Notes under the pieces: model-generated
Database searches by the model: none
Told to the model about the DNA's origin: nothing
What the model saw: only the letters and a program-made list of their open reading frames with translations
Source of the DNA: Bacillota bacterium
Lineage (GTDB): Bacteria; Bacillota; Clostridia; Christensenellales; CAG-138
Assembly: GCA_023435025.1 (NCBI GenBank)
Contig: JAEYSE010000059.1
Coordinates: forward strand, 1 to 29,480
Length of the DNA stretch: 29,480 nucleotides
Direction: 5' to 3'
Made by a program: the position numbers and the translations under genes
In this document: piece by piece, positions 1 to 7,276 of the stretch
Layout: every line of letters starts with the position of its first letter
How positions within the stretch are numbered: the stretch's first letter is position 1

Positions 1-111
1 AACGCTGTCATATCCTTTATGCGCAAATAAATCCGCGGATATTTCTAATATCCGATTCGTTGTTTCTATTCCTCTTTTCCTTTTCTGTATGCTTTGTGTT
101 TCCCTCTCCAT
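1..111 (-). CDS. TetR/AcrR-type transcriptional regulator, N-terminal fragment cut by window edge
   Basis: Only the first 37 codons are inside the window; the rest lies before base 1. The reading frame starts at an ATG at 109-111, preceded by an excellent ribosome site (AAGGAGG on the minus strand, about 119-125). After a basic N-terminus (QKRKRG) comes a segment typical of the first helix of TetR DNA-binding domains: RILEISADLFAHKGYDSV, where TetR proteins usually show I-L-x-x-A-x-x-L-F-x-x-x-G-Y/F. TetR proteins bind operators as dimers and usually repress neighbouring genes in response to a small ligand. The gene is divergent from the PadR operon at 388. The family call rests on one helix, so the target and ligand are unknown. 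Confidence 0.75.
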   Translation of the reverse strand, partial: MERETQSIQKRKRGIETTNRILEISADLFAHKGYDSV

Positions 112-135
112 ACTATTACCTCCTTAAGTAATTAA

Positions 136-164
136 AAAATACTACTAACCGATAGCGATGTCAA
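136..164 (-). promoter_or_regulatory. Predicted sigma-A promoter for the TetR-type gene
   Basis: Read on the minus strand there is a perfect -35 box TTGACA (159-164), a 17-base spacer and a weak -10 box TATTTT (136-141). Transcription would begin about 25 bases before the ATG at 111. A short inverted repeat TTGCT-ATAC-AGCAA lies further upstream at 197-210 and could be an operator for either divergent gene. Confidence 0.5.
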
Positions 165-339
165 TACTTAGGCTATTATATGATAGTTTATTGTGTTTGC
201 TATACAGCAAGTTGGGAAGTTGTTAGCTTTGCCGGATACAATCTTGAATTGCCGTGAACGTTTAAAGGTTTAAAGGGCACGCCGAAAACAAGAGCGCCTC
301 TTTATAAAAAGAATTGATCAGACAACTTGACGGTCTAAA

Positions 340-368
340 TAACATATGTTAGTGTTAACATATGTTAG
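340..368 (+). promoter_or_regulatory. PadR-type operator upstream of the PadR-DUF4180 gene
   Basis: Two identical 13-base copies TAACATATGTTAG lie at 340-352 and 356-368; each contains the palindrome AACATATGTT (341-350 and 357-366). Between their centres the sequence reads ATGT (346-349), eight bases, ACAT (358-361), which is the classic ATGT-N8-ACAT operator of PadR-family repressors. It ends 19 bases before the start codon at 388. A possible -35 box TTGACG sits at 327-332, which would place the operator over the -10 region. Autoregulation by the PadR protein encoded next is therefore likely. Confidence 0.75.
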
Positions 369-387
369 ACGAAAGGGTTAATGGCAA

Positions 388-1299
388 ATGTCAATACAAT
401 ACGCGATTTTAGGAATTTTAAGCTGTCGGCCGTACACTGGGTATGATCTAAAAAAGATCATACAGGATTCGCCGTTCATGCATTGGTCCGGCAATAACAA
501 TCAAATTTACAAGTCTCTGGTGGAACTTTTGGAAGACGGTTTTGTGACCAGCGAGGTTCATCATCAGGAAAGCTCGCCTTCCAAAAAGGTGTACACGATC
601 ACGCGGGAAGGGTTGGCGGAATTAAAGGATTGGGTATGTTCCGCGCCCGAGCTCCCAGAGTGCAAAAAGACGTTTCTCGTTCAGCTTGCCTGGGCGGACC
701 AGCTAAGTTCCGATGAACTCAACGCGTTGTTGTCGAAATACGAATATGAACTCAAAATGCAGATCGTATTGCATCAAGAAAGAAAGCGCAGGGGCGCATT
801 TTCGCCGGGCAGGTCTCTAAGGGAGGAACTGATATGGGACAGTATTGATCAGAATATCCTTTCTTCTTTCGAGTCTGAACTGGAATGGTTAAAAAAGCTG
901 CGGATACAGCTAATTGGTCATAAGGAGGAGGCAAATACCATGCACTATACGGTTGTTGAAAACAATGGTAAAAAATATATTGAGTATGCATCTAAGGAAC
1001 ATCTGATCCAAAACGAACAGGACGGGGTGGATTTGATCGCGGCTTGCTCGGAGCAGGATACCAACCTGATACTGCTCCATAGCGAAGCGCTCTCTGACGA
1101 GTTCTTTCAACTCAGAACAGGCCTGGCCGGGGCTGTGCTGCAGAAGCTTTCCAATTATCGCGTGAAAGCGGCGCTGGTTTTGACGGACAGTGAAAGAGTA
1201 AAAGGGAAGTTTAAAGATTTCCTGGCGGAGTCCAACCGGGGAAACAGTTTTCGTGTTTTTCAGGAGAAGGCCGAAGCGGAAGACTGGCTATTAAAATGA
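388..1299 (+). CDS. PadR-family regulator fused to a C-terminal DUF4180 domain
   Basis: Residues 1-90 form a PadR winged-helix domain (YAILGILSCRPYTGYDLKK, then YKSLVELLEDGFVTSE and the wing with VYTITREGLAELKDW). Residues about 90-178 are the PadR C-terminal helical dimerisation region, ending in SELEWLKKLRIQL. Residues 185-303 match DUF4180, a domain of unknown function with the core LRTGLAGAVLQKLSNYRVKAALV. PadR proteins are ligand- or stress-responsive repressors. The gene sits behind a PadR operator and is followed after 13 bases by the hydrolase gene, so it probably controls that operon. Unusually, the DUF4180 part begins exactly at an internal ATG (940) with its own ribosome site, so a free DUF4180 protein may also be made. 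The ligand is unknown. Confidence 0.85.
   Translation: MSIQYAILGILSCRPYTGYDLKKIIQDSPFMHWSGNNNQIYKSLVELLEDGFVTSEVHHQESSPSKKVYTITREGLAELKDWVCSAPELPECKKTFLVQLAWADQLSSDELNALLSKYEYELKMQIVLHQERKRRGAFSPGRSLREELIWDSIDQNILSSFESELEWLKKLRIQLIGHKEEANTMHYTVVENNGKKYIEYASKEHLIQNEQDGVDLIAACSEQDTNLILLHSEALSDEFFQLRTGLAGAVLQKLSNYRVKAALVLTDSERVKGKFKDFLAESNRGNSFRVFQEKAEAEDWLLK
922..942 (+). promoter_or_regulatory. Internal ribosome-binding site and in-frame ATG inside the PadR-DUF4180 gene
   Basis: AAGGAGGAGG (922-931) is followed, eight bases later, by an ATG at 940-942 that is in frame with the surrounding gene and is codon 185. Translation from here would give a 119-residue protein consisting of DUF4180 alone. 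Both other forward frames have a TAA just upstream (911-913 and 921-923), which is what a former gene junction would look like after a one- or two-base change. Confidence 0.55.
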
Positions 1300-1312
1300 G
1301 AGGAGCAGTCAA

Positions 1313-2161
1313 ATGAAAACAAAGTTCGCTTTTAGGTCCCCGGAAGGGAAAGCCGCGGTGCTTGCCTTTTATGACGCGATTTTGGCGCACTGGGTATCTC
1401 CAAACGAAAAGTTCTATGTCGATACGCGCTATGGCCCGACGTTTGTAATAGCGGCAGGGGAAAAGACTGCCCCACCGCTGATACTGCTTCATGGCAGCGC
1501 CATGAATTCCGTGATGTGGATGGGGGACGCAGCGGAATATTCCAAGAACTATCGCGTCTACGCGATTGACATTCCGGGCGAACCCGGCAGGAGCGATGAA
1601 AAGCAGCTGCCGTTTATAGGGCCTGCGTTTGCGGAGTGGATGTATGACGTTCTTGACGCCCTATCCATAGAAAAAGCAAGCTTCATCGGAATGTCGCTGG
1701 GCGCGTGGCTCGCGGCAAAGTTCGCCGTAAATTACCCGGAAAAAGTGGAGAAACTCGTGCTGCTTTGCCCGGGGGGCATTGGCCCGCAAAAGGTTTCGTT
1801 CCTTGTGTCCAGCGCGCTTCACAGGATACTTGGAGATAAAATTATGAGTCGAATGTTCCGCAAGGTCAATATGGATGAGAGCATACCGGAGGTATTTTTA
1901 ACTTATCAGAAGCTTGTGGGGGAAAACTTCAATTACCGGCGCGAAATAATTCCGCTGTTTTCTGATGCTGAATTAAAGCGGCTGTCCATGCCTGCCGCGC
2001 TGTATGTCGGTGCAAAGGACGTGATATTCCATTCCGAAAAATCTGCAAAGCGACTGGGTGCATTGCTTCCCCATGCGAAAATTCATGTCCTGCCCGAGGC
2101 GGGTCATGCCGTTATCAATATAACGGATAAAATAAGTGACTTTCTGGCGTCTTCCCGCTAA
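1313..2161 (+). CDS. Alpha/beta-fold hydrolase
   Basis: This 282-residue protein has the standard alpha/beta hydrolase layout. The oxyanion-hole motif is LILLHGSAMNS (HG at 60-61), the nucleophile elbow is GMSLG with Ser128, the acidic residue is probably Asp236 (GAKD), and the catalytic histidine is His265 (EAGHAV). A cap segment of about 60 residues (160-220) lies between strands 6 and 7. There is no signal peptide, so it acts in the cytoplasm, probably on an ester or similar small molecule; the substrate cannot be told from sequence. It starts 13 bases after the PadR-DUF4180 gene with the ribosome site GAGGAG, so the two are almost certainly cotranscribed and the hydrolase is the probable regulated target. 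Confidence 0.88.
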   Translation: MKTKFAFRSPEGKAAVLAFYDAILAHWVSPNEKFYVDTRYGPTFVIAAGEKTAPPLILLHGSAMNSVMWMGDAAEYSKNYRVYAIDIPGEPGRSDEKQLPFIGPAFAEWMYDVLDALSIEKASFIGMSLGAWLAAKFAVNYPEKVEKLVLLCPGGIGPQKVSFLVSSALHRILGDKIMSRMFRKVNMDESIPEVFLTYQKLVGENFNYRREIIPLFSDAELKRLSMPAALYVGAKDVIFHSEKSAKRLGALLPHAKIHVLPEAGHAVINITDKISDFLASSR

Positions 2162-2212
2162 TGCGGGTACCATGAAACGGGTTGCCGACGATAAAAAATC
2201 TGGAGGTGACAT

Positions 2213-2494
2213 ATGGACAAAGCATACGAATTTGAAGCGGAAATCAAAAAGGTGCCGGATATGGACGGCGCCTATATCGAAATACCTTTTGATGTGAAAG
2301 CGGAGTTTGGGAAAGGGCGTGTTCCGGTTACGGCTACATTCGATGGCGAACCATACGAAGGTAGCCTTGTCCGAATGGGAACGCCCTCCCATATCATCGG
2401 CATCAGAAAAGACATACGGGCTAAAATTGGCAAACAGCCCGGCGACGTCATACGGGTAACAATTCGGGAAAGAGCGGCCGAAAAAAAGACGTAG
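2213..2494 (+). CDS. DUF1905 domain protein
   Basis: This 93-residue protein is almost entirely a DUF1905 domain: YEFEAEIKKVPDMDGAYIEI, then PFDVKAEFGKGRVPVTATFDGEPYEGSLVRMG, and IIGIRKDIRAKIGKQPGDVIRVTI. The family is a small beta-barrel-like domain of unknown function, sometimes joined to a YdeI-type helical domain, which is absent here. The ribosome site TGGAGGTGA lies just before the ATG. It is the third gene behind the PadR operator, 51 bases after the hydrolase. It ends only 6 bases from the convergent nitroreductase gene, with no clear terminator between them. Confidence 0.8.
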   Translation: MDKAYEFEAEIKKVPDMDGAYIEIPFDVKAEFGKGRVPVTATFDGEPYEGSLVRMGTPSHIIGIRKDIRAKIGKQPGDVIRVTIRERAAEKKT

Positions 2495-2500
2495 GACCCT

Positions 2501-3166
2501 TTATTTCCAAATCACGACATCTTGCAGCGGCTGCCTTACTTTTGGGCGTGGAACTTCCTGCCGGTAGCCAAAACCGGCCATGACCGAAACGCCAAAGTGC
2601 TCCAGGTCCATAACGCCCTCCGCGGCCAGCAAAGCATCCGCAGCCTTCTGATCAAACCCTTCAATAGGACAGGAATCGATGCGCAGCAGAGCGGCGGCGG
2701 TGAGCATATTCGCCAATACAATGTAGGTTTGTTTGCTTGCCCAGTCAAAAAGCGAGCGGTCATTATCCAGAAGGTTAAAGTCGTTCTTTTGAAAGTTCAG
2801 GAATGTCTCACGCTTGCGGTCTGCTAAGTCATCCGGCCGTTTTTGCACATTCTTTATCATGTGTGTTAAATATTCCGAACCATGGGTCAGATCATTCTTT
2901 TTACGCGCAAGCAGTATGACAAATCGGCTGGCGCTGCTTAGGCTATTCAGGGCTCCCCATGCAATGGGAGCGAGTTTTTCTTTTATGTCCTTATCCTGCA
3001 GCACAAGAATTTTCCATGGCTCCAAGCCAAATGAGCTCGGCGAAAGATGTGCTGCCTCCAGAATGGTATCAAAATCTTCTTTAGAAATCTCTTTATCCGG
3101 GTCAAACCGTTTGCAAGCATAGCGGAAGCGAAACGCGTCCAAAATTTCCCGATTTTTGTTGTCCAT
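2501..3166 (-). CDS. Nitroreductase-family NAD(P)H-dependent flavoprotein
   Basis: The 221-residue product has the nitroreductase fold: an N-terminal FMN-phosphate-binding stretch (FRYACKRFDPDKEIS, 13-27), the conserved LSPSSFGLEPWKILVL (41-55), a central dimer helix region, and the C-terminal GFGYRQEVPRPKVRQ. Such homodimeric FMN enzymes transfer electrons from NAD(P)H to nitroaromatics, quinones or similar acceptors; the physiological substrate is usually unknown. The overall form resembles the NfsB/DrgA group. There is no signal peptide, so it is cytoplasmic. The start at 3166 has AAAGGCGG upstream as a moderate ribosome site. The gene stands alone on this strand between two plus-strand genes. 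Confidence 0.88.
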   Translation of the reverse strand: MDNKNREILDAFRFRYACKRFDPDKEISKEDFDTILEAAHLSPSSFGLEPWKILVLQDKDIKEKLAPIAWGALNSLSSASRFVILLARKKNDLTHGSEYLTHMIKNVQKRPDDLADRKRETFLNFQKNDFNLLDNDRSLFDWASKQTYIVLANMLTAAALLRIDSCPIEGFDQKAADALLAAEGVMDLEHFGVSVMAGFGYRQEVPRPKVRQPLQDVVIWK

Positions 3167-3284
3167 ATCAAGCCGCCTTTTTCATATTTTCCTATAGATA
3201 ATATGTAACCATGTCGATATTGGAGTACTCAAAAAAGGCGAAAAAGAGTAATAGGCCTCCAGATCATATGCGAATAATCAAAAA

Positions 3285-3313
3285 TTGACAGTCATCAGGG
3301 AACCCTATATGAT
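3285..3313 (+). promoter_or_regulatory. Predicted strong sigma-A promoter for the CPBP protease gene
   Basis: A perfect -35 box TTGACA (3285-3290), a 17-base spacer and -10 box TATGAT (3308-3313) lie about 34 bases before the start codon at 3347. Confidence 0.7.
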
Positions 3314-3346
3314 TGGTATATTATATTTAGGGGTTAAGGCGGAAAT

Positions 3347-4057
3347 ATGGTTATTTACTGGATATGCTTTTCATTGTTTTTGCTGTATTTCGTAGGTTAT
3401 GAGACTGTTTGGGGATTGACAGCCTATAAAAAAATAATGTTGCTTATTCAGCAAGGCCGTATGGCAAAGACCGCGCTGTATCGGCAGACTATGCTGTCTT
3501 TATGGGTGCCTGCAGCTTTGATTTTAACGCTCGTTTTGGCGGGGCGGTTTACGATGCGGGATATCGGTATACGTTGGGTGGTACGTAACGAAAATCCGGT
3601 CTTGTTTTACATATGCCTTGCACTGGCTGTACTGTATTTTGCTTATCTTGTTTATTCATTGATTGTACTGGGCATCAATGCAAGAAAAAAGGTGAGCTTG
3701 AATCAAGAAATGCCCGATGAAGTCAAAATATTGCTGCCTGTTACAAAAAAAGAAAAGACCCTCTGGATTATGACAGCGCTTACAGCCGGTATAACCGAGG
3801 AACTGATTTTCAGGGGCTTTTTCTTTCACTTGATGAATGTGCTTTTCCCCGGGCTGAGCATTTTTGCTGTTCTTGGAATAGGAGCCGTTATATTTGGGAT
3901 CGGCCATTTGTATCAAGGCATAGCAGAGGCCGTAAAGCCCATGCTGCTGGGTCTCCTATTCGGTTTATTCTACATTGCTTTTGGCACGATACTCCCATGC
4001 ATGCTTCTGCATTTTCTACAGGACGTGAGCGCGACGTATATTATAAACGAAGAATAG
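3347..4057 (+). CDS. CPBP-family intramembrane metalloprotease (CAAX/Abi type)
   Basis: This 236-residue membrane protein has several hydrophobic segments (about 3-20, 50-65, 85-110, 140-150, 165-185 and 198-222). It shows the CPBP signature motifs in order: motif 1 EELIFRG with Glu151, Glu152 and Arg156; motif 2 FGIGH with His187; and motif 3 HFLQD with His222 and Asp226. These residues form the active site of the Rce1/CAAX-protease-like family. In bacteria, members have been linked to bacteriocin self-immunity or maturation, or to regulated membrane proteolysis. No bacteriocin gene is visible next to it, so its role is open. It has its own promoter and a candidate terminator and appears monocistronic. 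Confidence 0.85.
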   Translation: MVIYWICFSLFLLYFVGYETVWGLTAYKKIMLLIQQGRMAKTALYRQTMLSLWVPAALILTLVLAGRFTMRDIGIRWVVRNENPVLFYICLALAVLYFAYLVYSLIVLGINARKKVSLNQEMPDEVKILLPVTKKEKTLWIMTALTAGITEELIFRGFFFHLMNVLFPGLSIFAVLGIGAVIFGIGHLYQGIAEAVKPMLLGLLFGLFYIAFGTILPCMLLHFLQDVSATYIINEE

Positions 4058-4089
4058 TCTTTTTGCATGCGATAATCAGATGAAACGGC

Positions 4090-4128
4090 GAGAGCTATGT
4101 TTGAACGGCATGGCTCTTTTGGGTTTTC
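4090..4128 (+). terminator. Candidate terminator after the CPBP protease gene
   Basis: The arms GAGAGCTATG (4090-4099) and CATGGCTCTT (4109-4118) pair with one wobble and one end mismatch, around a 9-base loop. T-rich sequence follows (TT, then GGGTTTT). The stem is moderate and the T run is interrupted. Confidence 0.5.
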
Positions 4129-4162
4129 AAAAAATGATGGGATTTCGGATCATGCGTCAAAA

Positions 4163-4171
4163 TGATATAAT
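4163..4171 (+). promoter_or_regulatory. Extended -10 promoter for the CyuA-like gene
   Basis: A perfect extended -10 element, TG-n-TATAAT (TG at 4163-4164, TATAAT at 4166-4171), lies 67 bases before the start codon at 4239. No good -35 box is present at the usual distance, which is common for extended -10 promoters. Confidence 0.55.
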
Positions 4172-4238
4172 ACATAAAAATCAATTGATTGCGGTAAAAG
4201 GCCTGTTTTTATTGGCAATCAAGACCTCGGGGTAGCGT

Positions 4239-5513
4239 ATGGATGATCTGATTTGTCAAAAATATCTTGCAATTCTTCAGGAAGAATTGGTTCCGGCCCT
4301 TGGTTGTACGGAACCGATTGCCATCGCGTATGCGGCGGCGAAAGCAAGGGACGTATTAGGAAGGCTTCCTTCGTATATCAAGGTTTCCTGTAGCGGAAAT
4401 ATCATCAAGAATGTAAAGAGCGTGGTGGTACCCAATACGGGAGGGCTGAAAGGGATTGACGTCAGCGCCTTGGCTGGTGTTGTGGGCGGGAATGCCGATT
4501 ACGGGATGGAGGTTCTGTCCCAATTAAACAAACGGCACGCGCAGGAAGTATCAGGACTTTTACAAAAGGGCATATGCGAAGTATCCGCGCTGGATACCAA
4601 TAAAACGTTGCATATTATCATTGAGGTTTCTGCAGATACGGAGACCGCCAAAGTCGAAGTGCAGGACTTCCATACCAACATCGTCAGAATAGAAAAGAAC
4701 AGCCGGACCATATACGAAAAGTTTGCGTCCACGGAAAGCTATTTGGGAAAAATGACAGACCGCAGCATTCTGAACGTGGACGACATATTCTATTTTGCCG
4801 AAACGGTGGAGCTTGAGAAAATCGGGACATTGCTGGAACAGCAAATCAATAACAACATTGCGATTGCCAAGGAAGGGCTCAAGGGCCAATATGGGGTGGA
4901 TATCGGCAATACACTCCTTCATGGCGGCCAGGCCAGCGCGTTCAACAAAATGAAAGCGTATACCGCTTCCGCTTCAGAAGCGCGTATGGGTGGCTCAGAG
5001 CTTCCCGTCACCACGAATTCGGGAAGCGGCAACCAGGGGATCGCCTCTTCAGTGCCCGTCATTGTCTATGCGCAGGAAAAGGGAATATCCAAAGAACGCC
5101 TGCTTCGGGCGCTTGTGTTGTCCAACCTGCTGACCATCCATCAAAAAACATTGATCGGGAGGCTCTCGGCTTTCTGCGGGGTGGTAAGCGCCTCATGCGC
5201 CAGCGGCGCAGCAATCACATATTTGGCGGGGGGAGGTCTCAATCAGATTAAAATGACAATCACCAATACGCTGGCCAATGTTTCGGGAATCGTCTGCGAC
5301 GGTGCGAAACCCTCCTGTGGGATAAAGATCGCGGCGAGCCTTGACGCCGCCATTATGGCGCATTTGCTGGCGATGAACAACAGGGCCTATCTCCCCGGCG
5401 ATGGGCTCGTGAAAGCCGATATTGAGGATACGATCTCCTCGGTGGGAAGGATGGCCCGCGACGGCATGAAAGAGACCGACAGGCAAATCCTTTCCATTAT
5501 GCTCGAATGCTGA
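4239..5513 (+). CDS. CyuA/UPF0597-family L-cysteine desulfidase-like iron-sulfur enzyme
   Basis: The 424-residue protein matches the UPF0597 (YhaM/CyuA) family over its full length. The N-terminal PALGCTEPIAIAYAAAKA motif carries Cys23. C-terminal cysteines Cys313 and Cys320 (FCGVVSASC) and Cys353 and Cys360 (VCDGAKPSC) supply the other conserved positions. In characterised relatives three such cysteines hold an oxygen-sensitive 4Fe-4S cluster that breaks cysteine down to pyruvate, ammonia and sulfide. The fold is related to the serine dehydratase alpha subunit, so serine cannot be excluded. The internal GGSGNQGI-like stretch (SGSGNQGIAS, 261-270) is also typical. It is cytoplasmic, with its own promoter and a weak ribosome site (CGGGG). 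No cysteine-responsive regulator is adjacent. Confidence 0.85.
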   Translation: MDDLICQKYLAILQEELVPALGCTEPIAIAYAAAKARDVLGRLPSYIKVSCSGNIIKNVKSVVVPNTGGLKGIDVSALAGVVGGNADYGMEVLSQLNKRHAQEVSGLLQKGICEVSALDTNKTLHIIIEVSADTETAKVEVQDFHTNIVRIEKNSRTIYEKFASTESYLGKMTDRSILNVDDIFYFAETVELEKIGTLLEQQINNNIAIAKEGLKGQYGVDIGNTLLHGGQASAFNKMKAYTASASEARMGGSELPVTTNSGSGNQGIASSVPVIVYAQEKGISKERLLRALVLSNLLTIHQKTLIGRLSAFCGVVSASCASGAAITYLAGGGLNQIKMTITNTLANVSGIVCDGAKPSCGIKIAASLDAAIMAHLLAMNNRAYLPGDGLVKADIEDTISSVGRMARDGMKETDRQILSIMLEC

Positions 5514-5553
5514 CTGTTATACAGAACGCGGTTTTGTACAGATAGGAGGCCAT

Positions 5554-6098
5554 ATGCTTATTCCACCGCGTGATTTTGCTTTCGGGAGCCTCACCTATAC
5601 CATTGTAACGCGAAAGAGACCGATGCCAAGACATTATCTGGGCTTCGCTTGCGTATCGATGGGGAAACGGAACATATGGACCGGGAACCCGGCGAGGCAT
5701 ACATGGATGAGGCCGCATTTCAGGCTCTTATTCGGGAGGATGCGGAGCGGCCCCACAACCTGTTCCTAGTGGCGGAGGCGGAAGGCTCATTGGTTGGGTT
5801 TTCCAGGTGCCAGGGCAGCACGTTGAGACGGTTTTCACACCGTGTAGAGTTTGGAATATGCGTCTTAAAAGCGTACTGGGGGTATGGCATAGGCAAAACG
5901 TTGCTCAAGCAATCGGTCGCATGGGCAGACGAAACTGGGATCAAAAAGATGATGCTGTTCGTTTTGGAGACGAACACGAAGGCAATTGCGCTTTATGAGC
6001 GGTTTGGGTTTAAGGCCGAAGGTGCGCTAAGCAAGGACAGGCTCCTTTCGGATGGCAAGTATTACGGTACCGTTATAATGGGGCGGGTGCGGGACTGA
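5554..6098 (+). pseudogene. GNAT-family N-acetyltransferase with a one-base frameshift near its start
   Basis: A good start is present at 5554 (TAGGAGG just upstream). The reading frame gives MLIPPRDFAFGSLTYTI and then loses homology. From about 5605 the -1 frame continues as a clear GNAT enzyme: NAKETDAKTLSGLRLRIDG, acetyl-CoA motif A around YWGYGIGKTLLKQSVAWA, and the C-terminal NTKAIALYERFGFKAEGALS. Adding one base between 5604 and 5605, for example C, restores TIRNAKETDA, the normal start of such proteins. The intact protein would have about 181 residues. No convincing slippery heptamer is visible. An unaided downstream start (TTG at 5649, no good ribosome site) would give a 149-residue enzyme lacking strand 1. 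Either a recent mutation or a sequence error explains it; the substrate is unknown. Confidence 0.75.
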
Positions 6099-6128
6099 CC
6101 GCATTACCGCTCTTGGTTGGAGGTAACC

Positions 6129-7025
6129 ATGAAGATCGAAGCGATCCACACTCCAATACCCGAATTTATTGAGTACTGCAAAGCGCACCGGCGTGAGCAT
6201 GATGAGTCCTACTTGGACGATGTCTCGTTAAACGAATTTGTTCCGGACGAAGATAATCCAACGTACCTGTTGCGCGGTGACACGGGGGAACTGCTTGGCA
6301 CAGCATCGCTGATGCTAGGCGGCTCGTACCGGAAAAACAAAAGGGGGAGGTTTCGCATCCTGCATGCGCAAGCCCGCTCCTTTCAAGCGTATTCCGCGCT
6401 GTTAAACGCCATATTGAAGGACCTTGCGGGAATTGAAAGCATATATCTGTTTCTGCCCGAGGAAAGGACGGATGTGTGCGATATCCTCAAGCAGCTGGAA
6501 TTTTTGATTGAGCGGTATGCGTGGGTGTTGACCCGGAATGGAGAGACCCCCGTACCGCCACATACATTCCCGGAAGGATACCGGATGGAACACTTGAGAA
6601 CGGGAATGGACGAGCAGCGGTGGTGCAATATCAGCAACAGCGCGTTTTCGGTGTTTTCCTGGCATACGGAGCTGACGCCGAAAATGGTGAAAGCTTCGGA
6701 AGAATCCTACGAAAAACTAGGCGGTGGGCTGTATATGCTGTGGGATAGGGAAACCCCAATTGGCATATTGCAGGTAGAGGCGTTTATGGATGAAAAAAGA
6801 GCGGAGATCGGGCCGATTGCGGTGCTGCCGCAATATCAGGGAATGGGTTTGGGCAGAAACCTGCTGCGCTTTGGGCTAAATACGGCATACTCCATGGGGT
6901 TTGAAACCGTGGAGCTATCCGTAAATGGAGAAAATGACAAGGCCGCTGCGCTCTACAAGAGCGAAGGATTTGAACAGGATACCCTGATGCTGTGCTACGC
7001 AAAAGCCTTGTCACCATGTAGGTAA
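6129..7025 (+). CDS. GNAT-family N-acetyltransferase, probably tandem-domain
   Basis: I place the start at ATG 6129, which has GGAGGT seven bases upstream, rather than the in-frame TTG at 6117; this gives 298 residues. The C-terminal half (about 150-290) is a clear GNAT domain: IGILQVEAFM, IGPIAVLPQYQGMGLGRNLL (acetyl-CoA motif A, Q-x-x-G-x-G) and ELSVNGENDKAAALYKSEGFEQ. The N-terminal half has the length of a second, degenerate GNAT domain (YLLRGDTGELLGTASLML), as in mycothiol-synthase-like tandem acetyltransferases. The acceptor substrate cannot be inferred. It follows the frameshifted GNAT gene by 30 bases and is probably cotranscribed with it. The Cys-poor, soluble composition indicates a cytoplasmic enzyme. 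Confidence 0.82.
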   Translation: MKIEAIHTPIPEFIEYCKAHRREHDESYLDDVSLNEFVPDEDNPTYLLRGDTGELLGTASLMLGGSYRKNKRGRFRILHAQARSFQAYSALLNAILKDLAGIESIYLFLPEERTDVCDILKQLEFLIERYAWVLTRNGETPVPPHTFPEGYRMEHLRTGMDEQRWCNISNSAFSVFSWHTELTPKMVKASEESYEKLGGGLYMLWDRETPIGILQVEAFMDEKRAEIGPIAVLPQYQGMGLGRNLLRFGLNTAYSMGFETVELSVNGENDKAAALYKSEGFEQDTLMLCYAKALSPCR

Positions 7026-7056
7026 GCGTTTCAAAAGATGCATACGCGTATATTTT

Positions 7057-7124
7057 CTTGCTTCCTGGACCACTGAGTTTGCAAATAGCAGGGGACCCCA
7101 TCAAGCAAGTTTTGTTGTATTTTT
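7057..7124 (+). terminator. Candidate terminator after the GNAT gene pair
   Basis: CTTGCTT (7057-7063) and AAGCAAG (7103-7109) form a perfect 7-base outer stem. TTTTGTTGTATTTTT follows immediately. The loop is long (39 bases) and contains the palindrome GGGGACCCC (7091-7099), so folding is uncertain. Confidence 0.4.
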
Positions 7125-7206
7125 ACGTATGGTGGGGGATGTACCTCATATTGGATGTAATTTTTACTACCCTCTTTTAATTTGCAAATAGATTTGATAA
7201 AATAGG

Positions 7207-7235
7207 TTGTGCGTTGTATATACACAATATATAAT
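7207..7235 (+). promoter_or_regulatory. Predicted promoter and candidate operator of the BmpA-type gene
   Basis: A -35-like TTGTGC (7207-7212), a 17-base spacer and a perfect -10 TATAAT (7230-7235) lie 41 bases before the start codon. The spacer contains the 10-base palindrome TGTATATACA (7215-7224), where a bound repressor would block RNA polymerase. An 11-base direct repeat TTTGCAAATAG also occurs upstream at 7078-7088 and 7181-7191. Confidence 0.6.
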
Positions 7236-7276
7236 GCATATTTGGCAGTACAAAATTGAAGGAGGAGAAATCCAGA

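Noticed and set aside
7091..7099. Perfect palindrome GGGGACCCC
   Set aside because: It is only 9 bases, cannot fold on itself, and lies in the loop of a candidate terminator; there is no support for a separate function.
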